A DNA stretch of 40,680 nucleotides, from assembly GCF_900110575.1 (NCBI RefSeq), contig NZ_FOEF01000038.1, positions 1 through 40,680 of the forward strand, read 5' to 3'. Made by a program: the position numbers and the translations under genes. This DNA comes from Amycolatopsis saalfeldensis. Lineage in GTDB: Bacteria; Actinomycetota; Actinomycetes; Mycobacteriales; Pseudonocardiaceae. Below the pieces are notes generated by a model. The model was not told the DNA's origin and made no database searches. It worked only from the letters and a program-made list of their open reading frames with translations. The stretch's first letter is position 1, and every line of letters begins with the position of its first letter. Shown in pieces: positions 15,905-24,264 of this stretch.

Positions 15905-16570
15905 ATGGCCTATGTGAACGCGTGGACCGGGCGGACAGCCGGTGCCCTCCAGGCTGCCCTGCGGATGAGCAACGAAGGGTTCGCCAAGCATCTCGGGGTC
16001 GCGGTGAGGACGGTGGCTGCCTGGCACTCTGGACCGGACGTCACACCACGGTCGGAGATGCAGGACGCGCTGGACACCGCGTTCGATCGCGCCTCCGACT
16101 CGGCAAAAGCCCGGTTCAGGCACCTTGTCGAGCAGCGTGAGCAGTCTTCCCTGTCGGCTGGTGCTGATGGGGAGGTGCAGGCGCTCAGGGTCGCGATCGC
16201 AGTTGTCGTGGACGGGGCCAAGGTCCTGGTCGTCTGCCGCCGGGGCGAAGACGGCAACGGCATCTCATGGCAGTTCCCCGCCGGGATGGTCAAGCCAGGC
16301 GTTGCGCTGGAGACGGTCGCGGTCAGAGAGACGCTCGCCGAAACCGGCGTTCACTGCTCCATCGTGCGCAAGCTCGGCAGCCGTCTTCACCCGATTACCC
16401 ATGTTCAGGCGGAGTACATGCTGTGTGAGTACTTGACCGGGGAGGCGCAGAACATGGATGTCCTGGAGAATGTTAGTGTCGTCTGGGTCGAGAAATCCGA
16501 ATTGACAAGATTCATTCCGGCCGATCGAATATACCCGCCCATCTTGGAAGTCTTGGAGGTAGCGGAGTGA
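15905..16570 (+). CDS. pif: HTH-Nudix protein, Pif-like (copy 2)
   Basis: This 221-aa protein has an N-terminal helix-turn-helix (LRMSNEGFAKHLGVAVRTVAAW) and a Nudix domain close in sequence to the 9194-9916 protein: both share SWQFPAG-VKPG, AVRETLAET-VHC, RKLG-RLHP and EYxLCxY. In its Nudix box the first Glu is Val and REUxEExGU reads RETLAETGV, so one metal-binding Glu is missing. The pSAM2 Pif protein is a Nudix transfer-immunity factor, which is the best-known parallel. The ATG at 15905 is preferred over TTG 15899. It is coupled to the next gene by GTGA. Confidence 0.87.
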   Translation: MAYVNAWTGRTAGALQAALRMSNEGFAKHLGVAVRTVAAWHSGPDVTPRSEMQDALDTAFDRASDSAKARFRHLVEQREQSSLSAGADGEVQALRVAIAVVVDGAKVLVVCRRGEDGNGISWQFPAGMVKPGVALETVAVRETLAETGVHCSIVRKLGSRLHPITHVQAEYMLCEYLTGEAQNMDVLENVSVVWVEKSELTRFIPADRIYPPILEVLEVAE

Positions 16571-16977
16571 CGGAGCCAGCAGAAGTCCGCAAAGCGATTG
16601 CGGCTGCCATCATCGTGCACGAAGGTCGCGTCCTGCTCGTGCGGCGCAAGGTGAAAGAGGGGAGCCTGTCCTGGCAGTTCCCCGCTGGCGAGGTCGAGGA
16701 CGGCGAGGCCTCGACCGCCGCCGCAGTGCGCGAGACCCGCGAGGAAACCGGCCTTGAGGTTAAGGACATCTCAGTCCTGGGCGAGCGCGTCCACCCGAAC
16801 ACCGGCCGCACGATGGTCTACGTCGCGTGCCAGGTCGTCAGTGGCACGGCTGCTGTGGTTGACGACGACGAGCTTGCGGAAGTCGCTTGGTCGGATGGCA
16901 ATCAGATCACCGACTACGTTCCTTACCCGTTCTACGGTCCCGTGCAAGCGCACCTCGACGCCTCGTTGTCACGGTGA
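16567..16977 (+). CDS. Nudix hydrolase with canonical box
   Basis: This 136-aa protein is a stand-alone Nudix domain with an intact box: G-x5-E-x7-REUxEExGU reads from GEVEDGE to VRETREETGL. It likely hydrolyses a nucleoside-diphosphate derivative; the substrate cannot be read from sequence. The GTG start overlaps the stop of the Pif-like gene, so a degenerate and an intact Nudix protein are co-translated. It could supply catalysis that its partner has lost, or sanitise nucleotides during transfer. Confidence 0.9.
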   Translation: MTEPAEVRKAIAAAIIVHEGRVLLVRRKVKEGSLSWQFPAGEVEDGEASTAAAVRETREETGLEVKDISVLGERVHPNTGRTMVYVACQVVSGTAAVVDDDELAEVAWSDGNQITDYVPYPFYGPVQAHLDASLSR

Positions 16978-17026
16978 TCACGCTAGGCGGCCCTGACGCT
17001 GTCGCACACAACGGCTGCCGGGGCAG

Positions 17027-17347
17027 CTACAGCAAAACGTCACAGAGACGCTCCCGGACGATCCCGGAGTGAAACAAGTCAGGTATGGCGATGCCGCCGA
17101 CGGACGGACGCGTAGCGGCTACGTCGTCGAGCTGGTCGGCGGGCAGGCCGTCAAGCAGCTCGACGGCGCGGGTAGCCCATACTTTTGCGATGTCGAACCG
17201 CCGTTCCCCGTCGACGTCCTCGTTCCGGTAGCGAAACGCTAGGGCATACGCTGTCTCGGCGGCGACTCGTTGGTCTAGGACAACCTCGCGCGCGAACTGC
17301 TCACGCAGGTCGCTACGCGTTTTTCGACCGTCGGAGTCGTCGGTCAT
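17027..17347 (-). CDS. hypothetical helical protein downstream of ndk
   Basis: This 106-aa protein begins MTDDSDGRKTRSDLREQF and is largely helical (REVVLDQRVAAETAYALAFRY, FDIAKVWATRAVELLDGLPADQLDDV). It ends near an AIPDLFHSG stretch. There is no membrane segment or catalytic motif. The ATG at 17347 follows GGACGAGG. It lies 13 nt after the nucleoside diphosphate kinase stop, so both are probably one transcript. Function unknown. Confidence 0.65.
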   Translation of the reverse strand: MTDDSDGRKTRSDLREQFAREVVLDQRVAAETAYALAFRYRNEDVDGERRFDIAKVWATRAVELLDGLPADQLDDVAATRPSVGGIAIPDLFHSGIVRERLCDVLL

Positions 17348-17360
17348 CCTCGTCCCGCGC

Positions 17361-17870
17361 TCAGTAGGCGAATTTCTCAGCCAAGGTCTCGTACTGGAAC
17401 TGCTCGGTGCCGTCGAACCAGAGGTCAACTTCGTACTTCGCCTCCTCTGAATTCCCCGAGGCGTGCACGAGGTTCATGACGGCCTTACCGCTGACCTCCG
17501 AAGATGCTTTGGTTTGATGCGCGAAGTCTCCCCGGACGGTGCCCGGCGCAGCCTGGTCGGGAAAGGTCGACCCGATGATCTTCCGCACCTTAGCGACGGC
17601 GTCCACACCTTCGAGAGCAAACGCGATGACGGGGCCGGTCTGCATAAAAGCGGCCGTTGTGTTGTAGATATCCGCCCCGGCCCGTTCTTCAAGGTCGAAG
17701 TAGTGCTTTCGGGTGAATTCGGGATCCAGCTGCTTCATCTTGACGCCAACGATCTTCAGGGCGGCTTCCTCGAAGCGATTGAGGATGCGGCCCACGAGGC
17801 CACGGGCGATGGCGTCAGGCTTAAGTAAGACCAGTGTGCGCTCTACGCCGAGGTCTGGCGCGTCCGTCAT
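17361..17870 (-). CDS. ndk: nucleoside diphosphate kinase, long form
   Basis: This 169-aa enzyme transfers gamma-phosphate between nucleotides. It shows the N-terminal ERTLVLLKPDA strand, the PGTVRGDF loop and the catalytic His at 136 in NLVHASG. Bacterial housekeeping forms are about 136-140 aa. This one has extra residues between GDF and the active site (HQTKASSEVSGKAV) and a longer C-terminus ending LWFDGTEQFQYETLAEKFAY, so it belongs to a different subgroup from the chromosomal actinobacterial Ndk (family recollection). The ATG at 17870 follows AGGGACA. It has a lower-GC leader, suggesting separate acquisition. Confidence 0.9.
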   Translation of the reverse strand: MTDAPDLGVERTLVLLKPDAIARGLVGRILNRFEEAALKIVGVKMKQLDPEFTRKHYFDLEERAGADIYNTTAAFMQTGPVIAFALEGVDAVAKVRKIIGSTFPDQAAPGTVRGDFAHQTKASSEVSGKAVMNLVHASGNSEEAKYEVDLWFDGTEQFQYETLAEKFAY

Positions 17871-17934
17871 GGTTGTCCCTTCGAGTTGTTCTTCCATGGA
17901 AGCAATCCTAACGAAAAGGTTGCAACTTGGTCCA

Positions 17935-17963
17935 AGCTTAAAACGCTTTTCTGTGAGATGCAA
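17935..17963 (-). promoter_or_regulatory. possible sigma-70-like promoter for ndk
   Basis: On the minus strand TTGCAT (17963-17958) and TAAGCT (17940-17935) are separated by 17 bp, in an AT-rich stretch 65 nt before the ndk start. The 300 bp between brxHI and ndk (17871-18174) contain no other convincing gene. Confidence 0.35.
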
Positions 17964-18174
17964 AGTATGGCAGCTGGAGGTGTTTCCTCGGGTGTTGCCG
18001 ACTTAAGGATAGATGTCTCGAGGAATGGCTCGGGTGGTTCACCTGTTCTGGTGTCATGGCGCCGATGAGAGCGCCTTCCTGCTCGCTACCAGCCACATCG
18101 ACGGGCGTTGGTCTGATACCGGAGTCGGCTCCCTACCCGTGATGGTTCAACCCGAAATCTACCCAAGGGAGCGG

Positions 18175-20271
18175 CTACGCCATGCGCGTGAACCGCCACG
18201 GTTCGCCGAGCGTTGTGGTCGCTCCGCGTTTGTCGGCGAGGCGCTCTGCCACCGTGCGCAGTGCCAGAGCGTCGGGCAATGCGACGGAGAATTTGAGGCC
18301 GGCCACAGCACCTCGATCCACGTACGGAAGGACCAGGTCACAGCGGTCGATCGCTGCGGAAATATCCTTACGGTCAAGATCGGGAAGAAGTCGGAGGGAT
18401 CGGTCGTTTATCCTCTGCCGAGGAGCCACCACCCCCGGCAACGACGCTTGCAGCGTCCGGTTGCCGGAGGTCCCGGCCCACGTCCACCAGCGCGCCGCGC
18501 CCCCTGGCTCCTCGATGACCAGCGTCGCGTCCGCGGCGATATAGGAACGCAGTTCGTCACGAGACCGGGAAAGCACCGTATCAGCGCGCTTCGTCATATT
18601 TACTCCTGGCGGATCCGCGCCCAACAGTACCGCCCGCATACCCCGGGTGAGGTCGAACGACAGCCCACCCCCGCGCCCGGTCCACTTTGCTCGGCCGTGT
18701 TGATCCGTCGGCTCGACCCAGCAACGGCGCCGCTGCCAGTCCACGCGCTCGACCCGCCATGCGTGCCCGGCCAGCAGCAGCACCCGCGGCCCATCCACCT
18801 CCTCGACCAAGAGGTCGTCGGAGACGGTGCCGATTTCGTGGCGCCCCTGGAGCACGGTGAACTCCGGTGGGGCGCTGAACACCGCCGTCAGATCCGAGAA
18901 ATACCGGCGTCCGAAGCGGTGTTCCGCTTCCGGCCCGATGAACAGGAAGTCCCCGTCTGCCTCGAGAAACCCCTCGCTATGCAGAAACCGAAGGATCTCG
19001 TCCGAATGCTCGTCGAACATGGGCAACGAGCCCCACCACTGCCGCCAAGTCGCGGCCCCGATGCGGTGTTCCTGCAACGCCAGCGCCAGCAGCTGTTGGG
19101 CAACAATGTGCCGGGGTGAGGGTGGTGCCGTGATTGGTTCAACCCAGCCGGCCGACCAGCGTTCGAGCAGCCCTGCAGCCTGGAGCAGACTGTCTTCAGA
19201 TAGGCACAGGAACAGGCAGTTGCGAAGGGTTCCCGGACGCCTGCCGGTACGGCCGAGCCGTTGGAGGAACGACGCCACTGTGCGTGGTGCGTCGAGCTGA
19301 ATGACCCGGTCGAGATCACCGACGTCGACGCCCAATTCCAGAGTGGAGGTCGCCACGATGACCGTGTCCCTGGACTCAGCGAAAGCCTCTTCCGCGCGGC
19401 GGCGTTCGGCGGCGGAAAGCGACGAGTGAGAAAGGAACGTCGTGACCCCGTGGCCGCGTAATGCGGTCCCCAGTTCCTCCGCGATGCGCCGACTGTCCAC
19501 GAATACGAGGCGTTTCTCGCCGTCGTGCAGTGAGGCGATCACCTTCGCCGCATTGGCCACACTGCCCACATAGTCCAGCGTGATGTCGGGTGCCGCCGTC
19601 TCCCTGGCCTTCGGGGCTACAACCCGCCTGAGCCGCTCTGCATGGGCCCCTTGGAGCCAGGACAGCAGTTCCTCCGGATTCCCCACCGTCGCCGACAGTC
19701 CGATCCGCTGCAGAGGACGGCCGACAACGCGCTCCAACCGCTCCAGTACAGCGAGGAGATGCCAGCCACGGTCGTCCCCGGCGAACGCATGCACTTCGTC
19801 AACCACGATCGCCCGGAGCCCGGAGAACAGCGCATGCGGGTCGACCTTCGTGGAGACGAGCATCGCCTCGATCGACTCCGGCGTCGTCAGCAGAACGTCT
19901 GGCCGTTCCCGCAGGATGCGAGCACGGTCGGCTTGGCCGATGTCACCATGCCACAGCGCAGCGGAACGCCCGAGCCATGCCGTATATGAGGCTACGCGCG
20001 GATGCAGATTGTTCAGCAACGCCCTGAGCGGACAGACGTAGAGCACGGAAACGTCCTGCCAGTTCTCCTCGGCCATGCGGGTGAGCACCGGCAGCAGAGC
20101 CGCCTCAGTCTTCCCACCCGCGGTGGGGGCGAGTAGCAGGCAGTCCTCTCCGGCCAGCAGGGGCCGCACCGCCGCTTCCTGGAGCGGACGAAGCGAGGGC
20201 CAGCGCAGCGTGTTCACCAGGTGGTACCGCACCGCGGGGTGCAGTGCGGTGAACGCGTCATCCTCAGACAT
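18175..20271 (-). CDS. brxHI: BREX type 2 helicase BrxHI
   Basis: This 698-aa superfamily 2 DNA helicase is Lhr-like. Motif I APTAGGKT is at 48-55, TTPESIE at 129-135, DEVH at 158-161, motif III-like GLSATVGNP at about 191-199, and motif VI QRLGRTGRR at 337-345; a C-terminal accessory region follows. It is the last gene of the six-gene BREX-2 operon. Its ATG overlaps the brxD stop by 8 nt. The specific step it performs in phage exclusion is not established. Confidence 0.93.
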   Translation of the reverse strand: MSEDDAFTALHPAVRYHLVNTLRWPSLRPLQEAAVRPLLAGEDCLLLAPTAGGKTEAALLPVLTRMAEENWQDVSVLYVCPLRALLNNLHPRVASYTAWLGRSAALWHGDIGQADRARILRERPDVLLTTPESIEAMLVSTKVDPHALFSGLRAIVVDEVHAFAGDDRGWHLLAVLERLERVVGRPLQRIGLSATVGNPEELLSWLQGAHAERLRRVVAPKARETAAPDITLDYVGSVANAAKVIASLHDGEKRLVFVDSRRIAEELGTALRGHGVTTFLSHSSLSAAERRRAEEAFAESRDTVIVATSTLELGVDVGDLDRVIQLDAPRTVASFLQRLGRTGRRPGTLRNCLFLCLSEDSLLQAAGLLERWSAGWVEPITAPPSPRHIVAQQLLALALQEHRIGAATWRQWWGSLPMFDEHSDEILRFLHSEGFLEADGDFLFIGPEAEHRFGRRYFSDLTAVFSAPPEFTVLQGRHEIGTVSDDLLVEEVDGPRVLLLAGHAWRVERVDWQRRRCWVEPTDQHGRAKWTGRGGGLSFDLTRGMRAVLLGADPPGVNMTKRADTVLSRSRDELRSYIAADATLVIEEPGGAARWWTWAGTSGNRTLQASLPGVVAPRQRINDRSLRLLPDLDRKDISAAIDRCDLVLPYVDRGAVAGLKFSVALPDALALRTVAERLADKRGATTTLGEPWRFTRMA

Positions 20272-21559
20272 CGAGTTCGATGTCGTCGGGGGAGCGGGGC
20301 GTGAGGGCTTCTCGCTCCGCGGCGGTCAACTCGGTAGGTTCGATCTTGATCTCGTAATCGGTGCGGGGGTCGAATTCCGGGTGGATCTCAATAGTGTCCA
20401 GCACGTCGACGAGTTTGCGTAGGAACAGCCGCGGTGCGATACCGACCCTTCCGCCGAGTCCTCCCGCGACCGCGCCCGCGAATTCGCGGATGAAGTCGTC
20501 GTCGGCCACCCGGCGCACTCGCTCGGCGTCGGAGATTTGGCTCACGAAGAGGTCCCGCACGCGCCCACCGAGCTCGACCAGCTTGTCGAGGTCGAAACCA
20601 GTCAGCCTCAGTTGCGGTGCCCGTGGATTGTCGAATCGCGGATCGCGGGAGAAGTCGGTGCGCAGCCGGTCTGCCAGCGGAGGGAGCAACTGGATACCCT
20701 GTCGCCCCTCAAAGAACGCCGGAGTACCAGTGATCAACAGGTACAGCCCGGGGAAGCTTCCGCCATGGACCTCGTCCATGAGCTGCCGCAACGCGTTCAG
20801 TGCCTTGGCACGCGAGTCGCTGCGGATGCGTTGCAATGTCTCGACCTCGTCGAGCACGAGCACGAGCCCGGGATGTCCCGCGTCCCGCAGTATCGCGAGG
20901 AGCCCCTTCAGAAAGCCCAGTGAGAGAAAGTGATCCAGGTCGCCCTTGATCCCGGCCTGCCGCTTCACACTTGCGGCAACGTGGGGCTGACCACCGAGCC
21001 AGGCCACCAGCCCGTCCGCCACGGTGGTGTCTCCGGACGTCACGGCACGCCGGTAGGCCCGAATCGCCAGCGGAAACACCGGAGCCTGGGCGGCTACGCC
21101 AGCGAGCCGCTTATCCAGCAACGCGTCCACGGCCTCGTCCCGCACATCTCCGGTCTGCCCTGCGGCGTCGTCCTCGACGGCGAACAGCCACGAGTCGAGG
21201 ATCGGCCGCAGCGCGCTCGGGGCCAGGGTGTCCGTCCGGAGCGACTCAATAGCGCGGCGGTAGATACTTTCCAGCCGGTGCAGTGGGGTGTCGATCTCGT
21301 TGATCTGAACTTCGGCACTAGCGAACCCGCGCTTCTTCGCCCGGTCGCACAGCCAGCGCGCGAAGAACGTCTTCCCCGCGCCGTACTCGCCTCGTACTGC
21401 CTTGAACGAGGCGCCGCCTGTCGCCACCGTGTCCAGCTCGGCGTCGATTTCCCGCTCGAACTTGCTGAGCCCGACGGCGAGCTGGTCGAGCCCGTTCGCC
21501 GGGACGGTCCCGTGGCGCAAAGCGTCGAGGATCTCGCCTCGTCGACGCGCGGAGATCAC
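20264..21559 (-). CDS. brxD: BREX ATP-binding protein BrxD
   Basis: This 431-aa protein is an AAA/STAND-like P-loop ATPase with Walker A GEYGAGKT (57-64) and Walker B VLVLDEVE (DE 237-238), then LLITGTPAFFEG typical of BrxD. A helical C-terminal region follows. The GTG start overlaps the pglZ stop (GTGA). BrxD is a signature gene of BREX type 2. It is thought to work with the helicase as DNA-handling partner; mechanism unresolved. Confidence 0.93.
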   Translation of the reverse strand: MISARRRGEILDALRHGTVPANGLDQLAVGLSKFEREIDAELDTVATGGASFKAVRGEYGAGKTFFARWLCDRAKKRGFASAEVQINEIDTPLHRLESIYRRAIESLRTDTLAPSALRPILDSWLFAVEDDAAGQTGDVRDEAVDALLDKRLAGVAAQAPVFPLAIRAYRRAVTSGDTTVADGLVAWLGGQPHVAASVKRQAGIKGDLDHFLSLGFLKGLLAILRDAGHPGLVLVLDEVETLQRIRSDSRAKALNALRQLMDEVHGGSFPGLYLLITGTPAFFEGRQGIQLLPPLADRLRTDFSRDPRFDNPRAPQLRLTGFDLDKLVELGGRVRDLFVSQISDAERVRRVADDDFIREFAGAVAGGLGGRVGIAPRLFLRKLVDVLDTIEIHPEFDPRTDYEIKIEPTELTAAEREALTPRSPDDIELDV

Positions 21560-24264
21560 GACAGCCCCTTCAGTTCGAACTGTTCACGCAGCATGGCCAC
21601 GTCCAACGCCACCTGCCCGGATTCCGCCTCGTAGCTCAACACGACGTAGCCTTCGACGTCGAGCACTCGTTTGATGGTCGAGATTGCCCCGTATAGCCGA
21701 GTGGTCGCGATACCCAGCGCGGCGGCTGCTTCCTCGCCCGGGACTCGATGCGCCGGGGCGCCTGACAACACGGCCAGCAACACACGGATCTGCTCGTCGG
21801 TGATCGTGACCCGGCCCGCAATGGACTTCTGCCGTTTGAACACTTTGGAAGCGATGACGTGCTTGGCAAGCTGGTCTGCGTCCGGGTCCGGTGTCTGCGC
21901 GGTGGCGTGCCGGTCGGGAAGGTCGAACAGCCCCTCCGGTGCTCGATCCGGGCGCGGTGCCTGCACCCTGCTCGGGGAGCGGGTCCACCATGCAGGCTCG
22001 ACGTTGCGTACAGGAGTAAGCCTGGTGCCGGTCGGGGCGTCTCCCGCATGGAGGACGATCACCGGCACGATCACTTCCGCGGGGGAGGCGCCACCGTGGT
22101 ACCCCGCATTGAGCGGCCCGTAGCGAAGGCGTTCGTTGACGGCGAGGATCGCCGTGTGCCCTTCGGTGAGCACCCGCGGCCCTCGCACCAGCACCTCGTC
22201 GGATTCGGGTGGTGGAGTCGTCGTCCGGGCCCGGTTTCCGTGGGTCGCGGGGTACTTGCGGTACTCGCCGGCACGTCGTTCGAGGACGTGACCGTGGTCG
22301 GAGGTGAGGACGACGAGGCGACCAGCCTGCCGGGCCGCTTCGAGCAGCGCGCGCAGGTGTGTGATCGTGTCGAGGTTCCAGCGCGCGCCGATGGGGTCGG
22401 TGTGGTGCAGTGTGTCGTCCACGATGTTGAGCACTGCGGCGACAAGCGGGTGCTTCGTCGTGTCGGCAATCGCGTCCTGTACCGACGGTGCGAGTGCGAG
22501 CCCCGCGCGCACGGTGTCGAGCTCTTTCTGGTGGAACAACGGGGCCTGTTCATCCAGCTTGTGAGCCTTGAGTAACTGCGCGAAGCCGAGTTTTTCGGCA
22601 TTGGCCGCACCGCGGTTGAGCTCCCCGGACAGCAGCGAGCACCGGCTACGGTCGGTGAGGCTCGGCAGCGCGGCGAGCGCGCCCCCGCGCCGGTTGCGTC
22701 CGGGCAGCGTGTACTCCACCCATCCGGTCGCGGAGGCGGCGAGCGAAGAGACGAGTTCGGCGGCAACGCCAACGCTCAACGCGTCGATGACGAGCAGCAG
22801 CACCGGCTGCTCGTTCGCCAGGGGAATCACGTGCTCGGGTAGGACCTGTTCGACGCACGGCTCGCTGGGCGCTTCCGTGTCGGCGAGTGCCTGGGCGAAG
22901 TCGAGGTCGTGGGCGTCGCGTCGTCGTCGGGCCAGGTCCAGGACAGCGGCGAGCGTTTCGCCGACTCCGGGTGCGGCAGAACCCCGTGCGACTTCGTTGA
23001 CGGCGGAGTCGACCCAGGCGTCGCTGTCGAGGTGCCGCCAGATGAGTTCGCCGAGTGAGGAACCGGTGTGTACGTCCACGGCGAGCCAACGCAGCAACCG
23101 CAGGACCGCGCCGAATGCCTCCACGGCTCGGTCCCCAGCCGCCAAGTGGTGCTCTTGAACGCGGTCCCACCCGGCTTCAATCTGCCCGAGGTCGTCTGTG
23201 ACGAGCCGCTCGTCTGGGTCACTGCCGATTGATCTTGGCAGTGCCCTCGCGACCGCCGAAGCCAGCTCGGAAATCCTTGCCGAAAGCCCGTCGGGCAGGA
23301 TCTCCGATCGTGCCGCGAGGTGTATCAGGTCGAGTTCGCGTAACCGGGTTGTCGCGGTCTCCGCGAGGCGTCGGACCGTCTCACGGTCGAGTGCGCGCGT
23401 GACCAGCCCCCCGGCGTCCGTGTACCACGCGGCCAGCGTGTCCCTCGCCAGTTGCCCCAACCCGTATTTGCCACGTAGCAGGCCGAGTGCCAGCGCCGAG
23501 CCGTCGGCGTCGTCGGTGAGCAGGCCCGCGATGAGACCGAGCGGTACGAGATCGGCCACCCGTCCCGCACGCAACAGGGTCCGCACGGGGTCTTCCACGA
23601 GCCCGCAGCGTCGGGCGAGCCAATCGATGAGCGCGTCGGCGAGCGCGTCGCCGACCTCGTCGCGGAAATCGGCGAGACGCTCGGTCGCCTGCGGATGGGC
23701 GCTCCACTCGAACACCGCCCGGGCATCGACCTCCATGCCGCTGTCCACCATGTCCAGCCGGCTACGCAGCACCGCGTGGAACGCGTGAGACTCGGTGAGC
23801 ACCCCGCCCGGCGCCGGCGGCCACCCCTTGCCTGGCTTGGCCCCCAGCAGACCCGCCGCGACGGCGCGATTGTCGGGTCGGGTGTACAGCGCCGGGTCCA
23901 GTCGAACGGCGTCAAACAGATCGCGCACGGCCTGCCAGGGATCTGGCGTCCGGAGCCGTTGGTATGCGAAGTGGCTGAGCACGCCGAGTCCGAGTTCGTC
24001 GTCGGTGCGGGGGGTGAGCACGACCAGCCAGCCGTCCCGTAACCGACCTCGGAGCGCTTCCCAGACAGCAAGCGTGGACTCACATGGCGCGACCACGACC
24101 TGTTTGCCGCTGTGGGTGAATTTCTCCGGCCCGTCCCAGGCGGCTTTGGCTCGGATGCCGAGCACACCGGCCCGATAGCGCTTCTCGGCGGCTTGGTCCA
24201 GGAGGAAGCGGATCATCGGGTCGGTGGCGGAGTGGACGCCGTTCTCATTCGCCGCGTGGCTCAT
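21556..24264 (-). CDS. pglZ: PglZ, alkaline-phosphatase-fold BREX protein
   Basis: This 902-aa protein is a core component of all BREX systems. The PglZ domain shows metal-site motifs of the alkaline phosphatase superfamily: LLLVIDALS with Asp494 and VVLTSDHGHV with Asp656 and His residues. The large N-terminal part is helical and typical of type 2 PglZ. The C-terminus (about 815-890, VTITDEQIRVLLAVLSG, LGIATTRLYGAISTIKRVL) resembles a winged helix. The ATG at 24264 is chosen because it overlaps the pglY stop by 4 nt; upstream in-frame codons lie inside pglY and read as non-genic sequence. Confidence 0.94.
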   Translation of the reverse strand: MSHAANENGVHSATDPMIRFLLDQAAEKRYRAGVLGIRAKAAWDGPEKFTHSGKQVVVAPCESTLAVWEALRGRLRDGWLVVLTPRTDDELGLGVLSHFAYQRLRTPDPWQAVRDLFDAVRLDPALYTRPDNRAVAAGLLGAKPGKGWPPAPGGVLTESHAFHAVLRSRLDMVDSGMEVDARAVFEWSAHPQATERLADFRDEVGDALADALIDWLARRCGLVEDPVRTLLRAGRVADLVPLGLIAGLLTDDADGSALALGLLRGKYGLGQLARDTLAAWYTDAGGLVTRALDRETVRRLAETATTRLRELDLIHLAARSEILPDGLSARISELASAVARALPRSIGSDPDERLVTDDLGQIEAGWDRVQEHHLAAGDRAVEAFGAVLRLLRWLAVDVHTGSSLGELIWRHLDSDAWVDSAVNEVARGSAAPGVGETLAAVLDLARRRRDAHDLDFAQALADTEAPSEPCVEQVLPEHVIPLANEQPVLLLVIDALSVGVAAELVSSLAASATGWVEYTLPGRNRRGGALAALPSLTDRSRCSLLSGELNRGAANAEKLGFAQLLKAHKLDEQAPLFHQKELDTVRAGLALAPSVQDAIADTTKHPLVAAVLNIVDDTLHHTDPIGARWNLDTITHLRALLEAARQAGRLVVLTSDHGHVLERRAGEYRKYPATHGNRARTTTPPPESDEVLVRGPRVLTEGHTAILAVNERLRYGPLNAGYHGGASPAEVIVPVIVLHAGDAPTGTRLTPVRNVEPAWWTRSPSRVQAPRPDRAPEGLFDLPDRHATAQTPDPDADQLAKHVIASKVFKRQKSIAGRVTITDEQIRVLLAVLSGAPAHRVPGEEAAAALGIATTRLYGAISTIKRVLDVEGYVVLSYEAESGQVALDVAMLREQFELKGLS

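Noticed and set aside
18013..19119. 368-codon plus-strand frame over the brxHI 3' end
   Set aside because: Mostly antisense to brxHI, with Pro/Arg-rich composition. The first 50 residues look less random but have no ribosome-binding site or recognised motif.
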